The notes under the pieces are model-generated. The model saw only the letters and a program-made list of their open reading frames with translations, was not told the DNA's origin and made no database searches. The translations under genes and the position numbers were made by a program. From Cerioporus squamosus (lineage: Eukaryota > Basidiomycota > Agaricomycetes > Polyporales > Polyporaceae), in NCBI GenBank assembly GCA_022592435.1, contig JABYQS010000497.1, positions 1 through 20,359 of the forward strand: 20,359 nt of DNA, given 5' to 3'. Positions 1 through 10,798 of the stretch are shown piece by piece. Position 1 is the stretch's first letter, and every line of letters starts with the position of its first letter.

Positions 1-388
1 ACGAAGACTCGCTCGTTCCGAGTTTCATGAAGACACCCAAGGCTACCACGCAACGTACGGACGACATCGTGGACACCAATGATGACTTCGACAACCTCGA
101 CGGCCTGAAAGAGGGCGCGTGGCAAGCGGGCTGAGAGGAGATCGCCCTTGCGGATGCAGACAGCTGAGAGGAGATCGCCCTGCGGATGCAGACGCCAGCC
201 ATTTCATCCATGACCGGACTCAATCGCTGAGGGAAGCTCGCGTGCCCATGCGCCGCGCACGCACGGAGAGTGTACCTGGGCTCGAGGAGCTTCGCAACAT
301 GTGCGAGGCACTCGAGGAGGGGATCCAGCTCGATGTAGACGAGATGCTTACTGCGACAAGGTATGCCAGCCGGATGGGGACTATCTGA
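1..388 (+). CDS. 3' end of an unrecognised gene (partial, spliced)
   Basis: The window opens inside a plus-strand exon read from base 3 (residues EDSLVPSFMKTPKATT onward, acidic and Asp-rich). I place a 41-nt intron at 119-159: donor GTGGCA, acceptor GATGCAG. The exon at 160-388 then continues in frame and ends in a TGA after SRMGTI. Its last 40 codons (from LEELRNMCEALEEG) are strongly G/C-biased at third positions, which supports real coding. Without splicing the first exon hits a stop at 132-134. The exon start repeats the intron end almost exactly, so the splice site lies in a tandem duplication. The family is not recognised; the C-terminus looks helical and charged. The start and most of the gene lie outside the window. 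Confidence 0.55.
130..193. repeat. tandem duplication, 32 + 31 bp, across a splice acceptor
   Basis: Two adjacent copies, 130-161 and 163-193, both begin GCTGAGAGGAGATCGCCC and end GCGGATGCAGAC. They differ by one T in the middle. Each copy carries a potential 3' splice site (GATGCAG); only the first one keeps the downstream reading frame open. Confidence 0.9.
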
Positions 389-758
389 ACGAGAAGTTAT
401 CGAAGAAACTGAGCGGGGGAGGGTCGTCCACAGGCTCGTGCGGAGTCATAGTAGTAGTCGGCGGACTAAGAAGTGACTGACGTGTATGTCGTTTGTCTAA
501 ATGAAATGGTGACTGTATTGCTGCATCTTTCTTCGTGTCGACGGAGGTTATGATGCGACGGGGAGTGGTCTGAGTTGTGGAACTGTCTCAGCATCGACGC
601 GCGTGCTGTATAGTAGTACAACACCAGCCTTTACTCGCTTTACTGCTATATGGGTTTCCCTCCTTGCTGTGCGCGTAGCCTACAGTGATGAATGGGATGC
701 ACTTGACGCTGAAATAACGACGTGCATCGTTATCTGTCGTTAGCAATGATAGAGGACT
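389..758. other. convergent intergenic region
   Basis: This is the space between the stop of the plus-strand partial gene and the stop of minus-strand F-box gene A. It should hold both 3' untranslated regions. I see no coding signal, repeat or RNA gene in it. Confidence 0.6.
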
Positions 759-2544
759 CTAGAGAATACTCATCCGTGGGGCTGAGGTAGGTTGCCTGTG
801 TTCAATCCGTCTGGCCCTCCGAAAGGGGCGCACACGGTTCTCCCCCCGCCGCTCGTCGTCCCGAATGAGTCTGAAACCAGCGCAGAGGCTCTGCACATCC
901 TCCCATGCACCGATATTCCTGGGCTGGGGGAATCCCTCCGAGGGGTGAATCCATAGAACGTCCGCTCCGAGCTGCGGCAGGGAAGAGTCGTGCCAGGAAA
1001 GCCGCGACGCAAGCAGTAACGCCACTGTCGACGCGATCGGTGAATAACAGATTGAGAGTCTCTTGAGGCGACACTTGCTTCGTCTCAACGGCAGTGCGGC
1101 TTCGACCACTTGGGGTGTGAGCTCATGCGATGCATTTACCCGGAGCCCGAGTTTCTCGAGATCCTCGCATTGTGATGCAAATGGGGCGAGAGCCGTGATG
1201 CTAGGAATGGTGTCCCAAGTGCTGTACTCGTCTTCGCCTACGGAGAATGATCGCAGACGTGGAAATGCAGTCGCGAACTCGTCGAGAATGGAGTCGTCGA
1301 GTGAGTATCGGCATGCTTCGATGCTGATATCAAGCTCGCGCTGGTTGTGAAATTTGAGGAAAGGTCGGAGGTGATCCGAGGAGAGCCGAGGCTCTTCACC
1401 CTCGTCGAAGTCTGTCGGCTCGCGGTAAACGTAGCAGATGACAATACTTTCTAGCACAGGGGGCGAAAACTGTTCATGAACAGCGATAAAGATGCCCGGG
1501 ACTTGGGGAGCTAACGCAGGCTCTTCCGATTTGAACATCGCTTCCCGGACAGACGACATCGGGAATGCGCGTGCAAAGGGGATGAGTGTCGTTGGATGCG
1601 CCCTGAGTTCGAGAGCCTGCAGCCGAGGAAAGGGCGAGGTGGCCTCCAAACGGGTCCAGACATGCGTGCTGAGGAGAGTGATGTCCAGTTTACCAAGGTC
1701 GGGGAGTAGGGTGAGGGCTGCAATCATATCCTGCGTGAGGAGAATCCCGTGGCATGCAAATATTGTCAGCGACGTGTTGTTGATGAGATGCGAGACCGAC
1801 GGTACTGCCGGGTCGCGCATGTCACGGTATGCGCTGAAGCGGAACTCTCGCAAGTTCGGAAACCGCTCCGAGCCGGAGAGAAGAAGAAGGGAGGAGTGTA
1901 GGTTGCCATCCCTGTCTCCCCCATTCGGCCAGTCGACGCAGGCCGTTCGAAGTTGGTTTCCACTCAATGGTAGAAGCAGCGGAAGACATGAAGAGGGCGC
2001 ACCTAGTCGAGCCCAATCCATCTGCGTTACTCGTTGAAAGGACGGGCATAGGTCTATGTGTTGCTACCTCCAGAAAGGTCTCCCGGCTCATGTAGCACGT
2101 ATGGCTTGGATCGACCATAATAACCGCGGTAGTATCCGAGCTCCCGCACGTGGATGGAGTACTGGACCAGTCTTGACCAATCCGTGGGGACGAGGGAACG
2201 TGAAAGATACTGCGGCAGTAATGAGCATCACCATCGTCACGGCTGAGATACAATATTAGTTCAATGCGCACCATCTTGCCCCGTCGTTCATGCCATGCAT
2301 CCTTTGGCCAGCTCCGCAGAAGGACGACGATGTTTGGAATGCGACTCCATATCCGCTCTACGGCTGGCTCATGGAATAGTCGGCAGGATTGCGCCAAGTT
2401 CACCAGAGTAGAGAACCGTGCAGAGTTCTCAACAAGGTCACATATGCACCCAACTATCTCTGTGATGAGCAGCGCCCTGTGCAGTCGAGTGAGCAGCAGC
2501 GATCGCTGACAGTTGCAGTGAGACGGTGGCGTGCCGCGGGGCAC
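759..2544 (-). CDS. F-box/LRR-like protein A
   Basis: A likely substrate-recognition subunit of SCF-type ubiquitin ligases; the target is unknown. My model has three exons: 2544-2272, 2209-2099 and 2021-759, about 548 aa. Intron 1 (62 nt, GTGCGC...CGCAG) is phase 0 and joins the F-box exon (LITEIVGCICDLVENSARF, then NLAQSCRLFHEPAVERIW) to a short exon with SLVPTDWSRLVQYSIHVREL. That exon matches the corresponding segments of the two paralogues in this window (TLHPADWETFLKYS and LLGPRDWDRVLHYS). Intron 2 (77 nt, GTGCTA...ACGCAG) is also phase 0. The long last exon carries degenerate leucine-rich repeats from FPNLREFRF onward. The C-terminus ends in a basic stretch. The start at 2544 is the first ATG of the F-box frame, but a splice acceptor-like CTGTCAG just inside it means an upstream exon is possible. 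Confidence 0.75.
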
Positions 2545-3152
2545 AGCAGGCGGGTGGCACAGCCTGAGCTACCGATCTCTAGTTCTCTGATTATAGAGCT
2601 GCAAGGCGAGCTGTAAGATCGTGGTGAGGAACCAGCGGATCAAAGAGGAATGTCAGAAACTGACTGATGGCGGAGAGTAGTGGCTGGAGAGGGCTGGAGG
2701 TGAGACTCACTGAGAAGCAGTCAGTATCTTGACAGGCGCCGCTGTGACGCGTAGTAGAACAAACGCAACCGCACGTGAATCGTGACGCCACGCGTAGGTG
2801 ACCGTATTGAATGGGGGTGATGCTCAGCCTAACGAAAGCTGGCGACCTGCACATACATAAAATGGTTCAAAGCCCCTTGAGGTATATGACATTTGGGCTG
2901 AGGCAAAGAACTGAGTGCGCGATTGTTACGAGTGCTCGCTACTTAATTTGACATACGCGAGCACCCATCCCATATGCCCAGTACCTACTCGAAGTCCATC
3001 TCCGAAGGCGACCCCGTGGAGGATGACTTGGAGAAAAACTGGTCGCAAACTCGCCATACGAAGAACCATGGTCTTCGACCTCCTCCGCGACCTCCTCCTC
3101 CTCAACCTTTTCTCCGTTACGTATGCGTTGCCGCATTCTGCGCCGCCCATCA
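2545..3152. other. intergenic region upstream of F-box gene A
   Basis: This 0.6 kb lies between the start of gene A and the end of gene B, both on the minus strand, and should contain the gene A promoter. Open frames on the plus strand (2915-3521) overlap the antisense of gene B's C-terminus and look like shadows. I see no clear TATA box, repeat or RNA gene. Confidence 0.5.
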
Positions 3153-4810
3153 TTACCGACGCAGCTTGCCAAACAATGGCAACAGCCGCTGGACCTCGTA
3201 CCACCTCTTGCGGTTATGTGCGCGGAGAGAGGTCTCCTCTACGTCCTCCATTGGATCCGGAGTCACCCGCTGGAGGTCGGGGAATATGCGTGCAAGGATG
3301 TACGCAACCGTATGCGCCTGCCAAATGGGAGAGGTGCCCACATACAAGCTGTACAACTTAGACGTGCTTGCACTGCGCGAGAGCTCGCCGAAGAAGTCGT
3401 CCCTTGGTGTTTCGTACTGCTTTGCCTCCTCGTCCCAACGGGTGAAGTCTTCCCAGCTCTGCGCAGTCGAAGTGTAAACCGAGGGAGGATAGCTTCGGGG
3501 CGTGTACGGCAAGGTGTATGAGCGCGCGGAAGGTGGGCCGAGTATCATAGGCACAGTATGGAGCGCAGGACACGCTGAGAAGGAACAGCTTGGGCCAGGC
3601 CTCCGTCATTGACACAAATAGTGCATCGTCCAGGGCATGTCGGCATTCCGCCGTGAAGGAGAAGTGTGTAAGCTCGACAAAGTCGAAGAGGATGGGGAAG
3701 TCTTCGGAGCGTACGACGGTGGTCCTTTGAGAAGCAACCGAGAGTCTGCCCCAATCTTCGGTGTCGATGTCGATCGAATCAAGGGCTTGAGGGGAGCATT
3801 GGCGCCGTATTGAGTTGAACAGCTCGGGAACAGGATCGGGGTCGCCGATGATTTTGAGGTAGAGCTGATGGAGTTTGGGGAGAAGCACCGTCCGACTGAA
3901 TCCGGAGTATGTCCCTGTGGTGGTGTAGAGTTCGATACTGGTAAGCGAGGTAGACGTGACACGCGCGTTCCCGCCTGACGGCCATTTCGCGCCATTCGCC
4001 AACCACACGGACAAGCGGCGCAGAGTCGGGAGCCTGCATAGTGCAAGAGCGGCCTCGGCAGTGATGGGGATCGCGTTGGCCTCGAGTGTGTGTATCGCGA
4101 CGAGTTTGGAGACGAAGGAGGAAAAGGCGATGGATGCGCGGGGATCGGCAGAGCCCGGGACTAGCCAAAGCTCCTGTAAGGTCGAGGAACAGGACTCCAT
4201 GAGAGGAAGACAATCAATGAGATGTCGTTCCGCGTTTTCTCCTTCCGGCCAACGTCTTATCGACAGCTTCTTCAGTCGATTCCCGATCATGGACAGAAGG
4301 TACTGCAGTGCCTCCGTGTCGAGGTCGATAGTCAGCCAGTTTAGCTCAACGACGTTGGGGAAAAGCACGAGCGTCGGGCGAAGGTCGGCGAGACGCTTCA
4401 CCACGTTGTCGTGAAGCTTGATATCCAGTACCTTCGGCCAGGGTCCTTGATACGTCCCGAGCTCTCGCACGAGCACTGAATACTTCAGGAATGTCTCCCA
4501 GTCTGCGGGATGCAGGGTTCGGGTCAATCCCTTGAACATCTCCAAGTCAGTAGGCAGCGACAGACTGCGGATGGGATAGGGGGGAACGCACAATCACTTT
4601 GCGCTTGACCTTCCAAGCATCGGGAGGAAAACATTTGACCAGAGGAACCAGGTTCGGGAGGTGGTACCATAACGAGCCGACTGCAGGTTCGTGGAGAATT
4701 TTGGAAGTACGTGCAAGGACGGCCAGAGACGGTCGGTCGTCTTCCAAGTGTTGACAGATGTTTCGAACGATTTCCGTTATGCTCAAAGCTTGATGTGCCC
4801 ACGAAGTCAT
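3153..4810 (-). pseudogene. F-box/LRR-like protein B, single-base frameshift
   Basis: Exon 1 (4810-4592) starts MTSWAHQALSITEIVRNIC and carries the F-box (LAVLARTSKILHEPAVGSLW). A 52-nt phase-0 intron (4591-4540; donor GTGCGT, branch TACTGAC) leads to the long LRR-like exon starting MFKGLTRTLHPADWETF. The frame matches its paralogues as far as SSLGLHFDCA (codon ending 3460). Paralogous sequence then resumes one base later in another frame, from SWEDFTRWDEEAKQYE through KLYSLYVGTSPI and TVAYILARIFPDL, to a TAA at 3155-3153. The unshifted frame instead ends at 3358 in a tail unlike either paralogue. The resumed frame has strong coding bias, so the break looks recent, or it is an assembly error. 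A 67-nt intron (poor donor GTTGGG, acceptor CGCAG) could also restore the frame but would delete about 27 well-biased codons. Restored length would be about 534 aa. Confidence 0.7.
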
Positions 4811-5290
4811 CCTCTGTCACGAGATACCGAGAAGCAGGACCGGGCGAATTGAGTGATTGGTAGATCCTGTTGCGACAGCGCGTTATGATACTACTACGAT
4901 GCATTGTTAGACACGTCATCAGCATGGCATCGCAGACTGAGACTTACCCACAGGCACAGTGCTTAGCTGTCTCCGTCTGAGCCAGTTGTCTCCCCTAGGC
5001 AGCCCACGATCCGACAAGTCTGATGAGCCAGCGACGTCGACGTAGATGATGGAAGAAAACATTGCCAGATTATCCGCTATCGTCACGGCCGGCTTCATAG
5101 CAGGTGGGCGCCAAGTCGCACTGCCTCGGATAATGAGGGGATCGGCCTCTGTTCCCACTAAAAGGTATACGGTACATGTAGCAACGAGTATGCAGCACGG
5201 TGTCCATGACTAGTGTCCACGTGATTGCGTATGCAAGAGTCCCGGCAGCAAAGATCCAACAACAATAAAAAGAAAACAAAAAACCATGAT
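4811..5290. other. intergenic region, promoter of F-box gene B and protease 3' end
   Basis: About 480 bp between the F-box gene B start (4810) and the protease stop (5291). It should hold the gene B promoter and the protease 3' untranslated region. The A-rich stretch at 5260-5285, next to the protease stop, reads as T-rich on the transcribed strand. I see no other gene. Confidence 0.5.
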
Positions 5291-7550
5291 TCACAGAATG
5301 CACAGCGAAGACAACATAGAGAGCGACACGAGAAGCAACGACGACCACACGCCCGACGGCAGGCGGAGTGACGGTGGAGCCGCGTTCGACGACGACGATG
5401 CCGACTCCGAGGGCGCGGAGTCGGTCGAGGTCGACTTGGGCCTGGTGGTCGACGCTGGGGAAGAGGTTGTTGAAGGAGGGGACGATGTACGCGAGGCTGC
5501 TTGTGAGCTTGCTCCCGAGGAGGTCTCGAGGATGAGGCTGCTGGCGGTAGGTGCGGCATCCGCTTTTGCTGTAGGCGAAGGAAGTCAGATCAAAGCCCGA
5601 CACGATATCTGCGAAGAAGAGTACTCACATTCGAAGTTTCCACCCGCGCCCTGGGCATCGTCCACGGCGTCGTCGAGAAGGTCGTCTGCGTTCTGCGGGA
5701 CGAGGGAGACGAAGCCGATGCGGGGCGGGTCGACGGACGGGTGCGTGAGGTTGCCGTAGTAGAAGATGACCATGTTGCTCTTGAGGAACGGGTCGCCGAG
5801 ATTCCAGCTGAACAGCGCGCCGCTGCTCGGCGCGTCCGTGCTAACGATGTTGTTCGCGATGCACGTCTTGGCGTCGCCCTGCTTGTTCTGGGAGACGAAG
5901 TCGCGAGGGTCGACGGGGAACATCTTGCCGCCGATTTGGAAAGCGAGGTTGTGCGCGGCATCGCACGGCAGCGTAGGGTCCGTGTTCGAGTTGGCAGCGA
6001 AGGCGGGAGAGACCTTAGTGTAGATGTTGCTGACGACATCTTGGGGACCGCGGATGAGAGAGTTACCCTAAGATTTGCGCACATTGAGCGACAGGTACGC
6101 TGCAATACGGGGGATGCATACCGTGTCGATGAGCCCGGAGACGATCGTACTGTCGAGACCGGCACCCGTTTGAGTCGACTGGGGCAACTTCTGTCCGTCG
6201 AGGAAGACAGCATCGATGGGAACCTCCCAGCGCCTTGACGGGGCGGACCAGATCAGCGAGATAACATACGTGGGGCGCGAGATGCACGTACAGAGGGTAC
6301 TTCTCGTTCGGCGCGAATGAAGGAGGAGCCATACCGCCTTCTGCAGGGTCGTACAGCCGGACAGGCACCCAGGTGATGTTCGACTCGTCGATACCATCTG
6401 GCAGTTGCCCAATGGTGATCTCGCCCTTGCCGGAGACATCGATCGTGTTGCGCTGGAGAGTGACGGCGAACAGGGGGTCGTCAATCATGTCCGCCATGAT
6501 GAGGCGAGACACGACGGGACCATAGCTGGCGGTCTGCGTGATGAATGTGTCTGTGCCAGATGGGGTGTTGAACTGGTGTGATGTCAGTTATGTGCTTGCA
6601 AGGCAAATGAGAATGCAAAGGAGCAGAGAGTGCGGAATAGAGGCCAGCCTCCTTCATCCAGTCCGGATAACATCAACCGCAGTTGAGTGCTCGGGATTGG
6701 GATTCGTTACTCGAGGAGCCATTCAGACACATACCTCGGCATTGATAGCGGCAGCTTGGACGAAGCTGCGGGGAACATATGGTCAGCCAACTTCGTCAGT
6801 GCACTGAAATGACAGTAACTCGTACCTCTGCGCGGGGAAACCAAGACCCATGATACCCGCACCTCCATTCTGAACAGCTGAGTTATCGGTGTCATTGACT
6901 GCAGCAAGCGTTTGGTCCTTCAAAGTCAAAGCAGCGAGCGTGACCGTGTCACGACCGACGGGTCCGGCTGCGTGGGTACCGCTGACGGAGTCGCCGTACT
7001 GTAACCGTACGGACGCGCTGTCGGTAGGCTTGAAGGTCTTGGTCACATCGTAAGGCTTCGCGGTCGAGCGTTGGCATTGTGCAGTGTTGCATGCATCGGA
7101 CATGACCCATAGGTCGCTAGAGCCAGTATCTGCCACGCGAAGCGGGTCAGAAACGTGTTTCCTCCGGCGACTCTCGCGCGGGAAGCGGTTACGCACCAAG
7201 GTTGACGGAGGTCGTGGAGTCACCGACCGTCACGGCGACAGTGTAGAAGCTTTCCAAGGCATCGGTCTCATGTTCTCATGCATACTGGAAGGTTTGCGGG
7301 AGACTCACAGATCTGCGCTGTCACCGAGGCCCACGGTTCCGCCCACCACATCATCGTCCTGGGTATTCTGCCTTCCGACGACTCTGCGCCTCAAGAACGG
7401 GAGCTTGAGACCGCCCTTCTTCGGCTTGGTGGAGGTGCGGCTGCTGGACAGTGTCGGGGGTGCGACAGAGGCGGGTAGCGGGGCGGCCAGCACGAGGCGG
7501 GGGAGCACGGCGAGAGCAAGGACGTAGGCGCACCAGCTAGACGTGTACAT
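5291..7550 (-). CDS. pepsin-family (A1) aspartic protease, probably GPI-anchored
   Basis: A secreted acid endopeptidase. Eight exons: 7550-7309, 7249-7197, 7129-6826, 6765-6735, 6572-6292, 6233-6122, 6067-5629, 5568-5291; 1740 nt, 579 aa, all phases consistent. Residues 1-22 form a signal peptide (MYTSSWCAYVLALAVLP...), followed by a basic propeptide. The first catalytic motif is DTGSSDLWV (Asp99), the flap is YGDS (Tyr143) and the second catalytic motif is LIDTGNSLIRGP (Asp340). The body ends with RIGFVSLVPQNADDL. The last exon has no ATG; a 60-nt intron (GTGAGT, branch CTGAC, acceptor CTACAG) joins it. It encodes a 92-residue Ser/Thr-rich tail ending in a hydrophobic stretch (VWSSLLLVSLSMLSSLCIL). 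With Ser/Asn/Ala just before it (Asn549 region), this fits a GPI signal, as in yapsin-like proteases; a transmembrane anchor is the alternative. Intron 4 (162 nt) is much longer than the others (54-67 nt). Confidence 0.88.
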
Positions 7551-7703
7551 CGTGAAGGTAACAAATAGCGGGCGACCGGCGCAGAGAAGGAAAAGAAGGT
7601 ATACCAGATAGCGAGAAGAGGGAGATCCCAGACCGTGGAGCCTTCCTTCGACCAGAGTGCGACAGGGAGAGCACAGAGAGCGGACCCAGACCGTCGGCCA
7701 TCG

Positions 7704-7710
7704 TATATAA
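7704..7710 (-). promoter_or_regulatory. TATA-like box of the aspartic protease gene
   Basis: The plus strand reads TATATAA and the minus strand TTATATAC, about 155 bp upstream of the ATG at 7550. A CCAAT pentamer on the minus strand (around 7830-7826) lies a further 120 bp upstream. Both are short motifs and could occur by chance. Confidence 0.4.
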
Positions 7711-10223
7711 CACTCCAAGGTGCGCCTGTCTGCTCTACACCGAGCGGACGGTACAAGGGGTGGCAACCGTCCACCCGCAACGTATCAGACCGCTGCAGGC
7801 GCCGCCTATCGCCTCCCGTCCCTCCCATTGGACGAGCGCAAACCACGCACTCGCGCACGCACCGGTATCGCATCATCCTATCCCATTCGGCCCAGCCAAG
7901 GTCTTAGTTCAGGACGCAAGAGCGACTTGCGCAGCTGAGGGACCAAAAATAATGGATGACTGCGCATTCTATTCCCGGAGGTCGCGATGTTCGGAAACGC
8001 AATATGTGATATGTACCAGACGCAGTGTCTAAGCCAGCTACTGACCGGGCACGATGGGACAGGACTTACTGGCCCTGAGGGATCGTGGAATATCCCATAG
8101 TTCTGGTTCAACAGCGCGTTCAGAACCACACCGCCTAGCCATCGTCCCATCAGCGTTGCGTGACGAACTGATATCCTGCGGAGCTTGCGCACAGCAAGTG
8201 TCAACGAGTATGAAAAGCAGACGACTAGTGCGCCATGAATAGACAACGCAGTGTAAGTACGTCGCGTTCATCTGGACGTTATTATTGGTGCGTTTGCCAA
8301 TGAAGCCGATTGCTGCATCTACAACACCGAGAGATGAGAAGGGTTGACGGCACGATGCTGATCAACCACGCACAGCATCACTTGGACGGTGATAGTCGCA
8401 CCTCAGCAGCACACACCAAGAGCTTGTGATCACCGCCGTCCCCGAGCTGAGAGTGTCGATCCTTGGACCACCGTCGCACAGGCTGGCCCGGTGCAGCGGG
8501 TTCGCTACAGGTCCGCTATTGGCCAAGAAGCATAGGATCGCTGAGTTCCTTCTAAGCGATGATTGGTATAAGGCCTTGCTGAGTCCCGAGTCATGAGAGT
8601 CGGACACCGCCTGCTCCCACTCATAGGCTGAACATGAACAAATCAGTCATCTGCCGACAACATTGGACATACAGGCAGCTGCGAGCGCAGGACCCAACCC
8701 ACCTATTCTCCACGCTGAACATGCGAACGGTGCCGAGTTGACCACAGCAAGTCTGATGTCCAGCACCCGCGCACCTGAACAGAGCGGTCAAGAAAATGTG
8801 CCGTGAGCATCCAGCCAATCAATCTGTCTCCGTGCTTCTGGGGAGCATCGCCTCCTTCGATGTGTGAATACGTCTTCCCGGAGCGAATCCTTCGCAAGGT
8901 TCGTCGATCCTCGAGGCGGGTATCCGAGGACTGATAGCATGTTGCACGCACTACTTCCTACGGACCACAGTGAGCTCCGTCCGCTGTTGATGGTTATGTC
9001 ATGGAATCACGCACAGCTTCACGAGCGTAGTACTCGCATACGTACTTCTTGATCCAGGTCGTGAGGACGTAGGGTACATCCAACAGGTGCCCTGCTAACC
9101 GCGACCTTGCTGGCTGTAGAAGGCAAGCATAAGTCCTGGTACTGAGATGGTCTAGGCGACAACCTGCGACCATCAATGAGCTCTGCGTCTTCGCCTACAC
9201 TCCTGTGTTGACGGTGGCACGGCCAGCAGAGGTACAAATATGCTGACCTTCCGAGTGCGCGACAAACTCCATACCGTCGTCCTAAGTACGACTCTCCAAG
9301 ACCTAGATCAGTAGCTGACGAGCTTCTGACGCTGGTCTGTTCTTGTGCAAGTTTGCAGTATCCATGACACGACGAGCCCAACTCCCGGAGTCAAGTGTGC
9401 AGAGTGGAGCTTCGAGTGGTCGTCGGAGGACGAGTGAACGCGGCCTGCGCGTCGCTTGCTGGACATGCAGATAAGATAACCTTCGATCTAATCAGTCTCT
9501 TGGAATCATGTGATCGTGTATATGCCACGCGACGCGACGCGACGCGTCCCGCGTCGGCGAGTCTCCCTTCCTGCGCGAAATCGTTTGCTACGAGTGGTCT
9601 GTGCAAGGTCTCAGGTACGTATTGGAAGCAGGTGCGAGTATCGACCGCGCGACTCCTGTCCCTGCTAATCTGCTTGTTTAGTGAGGGCTAGGCGAAGTCC
9701 GAGGTCGTGAAGTCCTGTCTCCGGAGATGGTCAATGGCACGTCAGTGTCTCAAACACGACAACGATCTGTCATGGATACTCACATAAACCCGTAGAACGT
9801 TTTCTATGCGAACTCCCGGACCGCAAATGCCGACAGGCGGGAGTTCGTTAGTCTCTCGCAGCACTCGCCTCCTCGTATACGACGAACTCCGAATAACGGA
9901 CGCGGTTCGCTTCCAGAGATGCCTTCTACCACGAGCAGCCGAGGCGATATGTCCGTGCTCGCACGCACGGTCACATCCTCTGTTGAACCGGACGAAGCTG
10001 GAAATTCCATGTGGATACGATACGTTCTCTGCCCCATCCTTGCAGGCAGGCTCCAGCCTGAAAGCGCACAGTCGAACGCAGGGGAAGCGCACGGAGTACT
10101 CACAGTGCATCTATATCTTTCCACCACGATGGGGCGCAGGTCTCTGTTGATAGAGGGCTCCATCGGTCGTCTCGCGTCGCTGCGGGCCTATACTTACACA
10201 TAAGTAGGAGGACCTTGAGCCAG
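7711..10223. other. 2.5 kb without a convincing gene
   Basis: After the protease promoter there is a long stretch up to the next minus-strand gene. All open frames are short (at most about 120 codons), overlap on opposite strands and lack the third-position G/C bias of real exons here. I found no recognisable tRNA, rRNA or transposon protein. The only local structure I noted is a small pentanucleotide repeat at 9527-9546. It could be a decayed mobile element, a long regulatory region or a non-coding RNA locus. Confidence 0.5.
9527..9546. repeat. (ACGCG)x4 microsatellite
   Basis: Four perfect ACGCG units, followed by T so that the last one forms ACGCGT, the yeast MluI cell-cycle box core. It is reported as a repeat; any regulatory role is speculation. 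Confidence 0.8.
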
Positions 10224-10798
10224 TCAGCTCGACCGCGACACTGCCGATCCCCACTCCGCTGAAAACGACAGACGTCGATGAATATGGGAGACCATCTACA
10301 CATGCACACAAGACACCAGACACGTACCTGATTCGCGCGACTCCATCATGGACGACCTCGACACGCTCTCCGAGTCCCCTCCCACCCCAAAAGCCGCCCT
10401 CTGCAGATCCCTCGCGTACTTCTCCTGCCCGCCGGGGACTTCACGTCCGCAGCATAGTCATGGTCATGCAACGGTCAACATTGATACCGCCCCTTGGCTC
10501 ATCGCGGAAGTGAAATTCACTCACCTGCAAGAGGCTCCTCCTTGTTCCGCCTCAGCGACTCCTGCGTCATGGCGAGCATCTGCGCGAGCTGTTCCTGGAC
10601 AGTGAGAGTGCGCTGCGTCTCCTCGTCGTCCCGCGCAAGCTTGGCGACGTGCCGCTTTTCGCTGGCCTGCTTGCACGTCTGGATCTCGTCGCCAACTTGC
10701 TGGATGGCCGTGGTAAGCTGCTCGAGTTCATCGGTGAGCGATATAGGGATGCTGGTCGACGTCGATGGTGAAGAGGAGGAGGGGTTGGAGAAGGACAT
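10224..10798 (-). CDS. small coiled-coil protein, function unknown
   Basis: My model has three exons, 10798-10525, 10438-10328 and 10258-10224, 420 nt, 139 aa. Intron 1 (86 nt, GTGAGT...GTGAAG, TTGACC/ATGACT branch candidates) and intron 2 (69 nt, GTACGT...TTTTCAG) are both phase 1. The protein starts MSFSNPSSSSPSTSTSIPIS, then has a long charged helix (DELEQLTTAIQQVGDEIQ to QEQLAQMLAMTQESLRRN) that looks like a coiled coil, and ends in a Ser-rich tail. The second exon in this frame reads EKYARDLQRAAFGVGGDSES, which continues the helix well. Acceptor CGGGCAG, 14 nt downstream, would give a different frame that stays open to 10111 but loses this character. ATG 10798 is chosen over 10819 because only the former begins a typical leader. 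The family is not recognised; a structural or complex-subunit role is only a guess. Confidence 0.6.

Noticed and set aside
1492..2037. 181-codon plus-strand frame opposite F-box gene A
   Set aside because: It is antisense to a frame with clear paralogues, so it is taken as a shadow.
5070..5603. 177-codon minus-strand frame starting MSGFDLTSFAYSK
   Set aside because: It overlaps the spliced last exon of the protease in another frame. Its start lies inside the last intron, and the Ser/Thr-rich frame fits splice phase and a GPI-like tail.
5741..6238. 165-codon plus-strand frame opposite the protease
   Set aside because: It is a shadow of G/C-rich protease exons, with Val/Arg/Glu-rich antisense composition and no motif.
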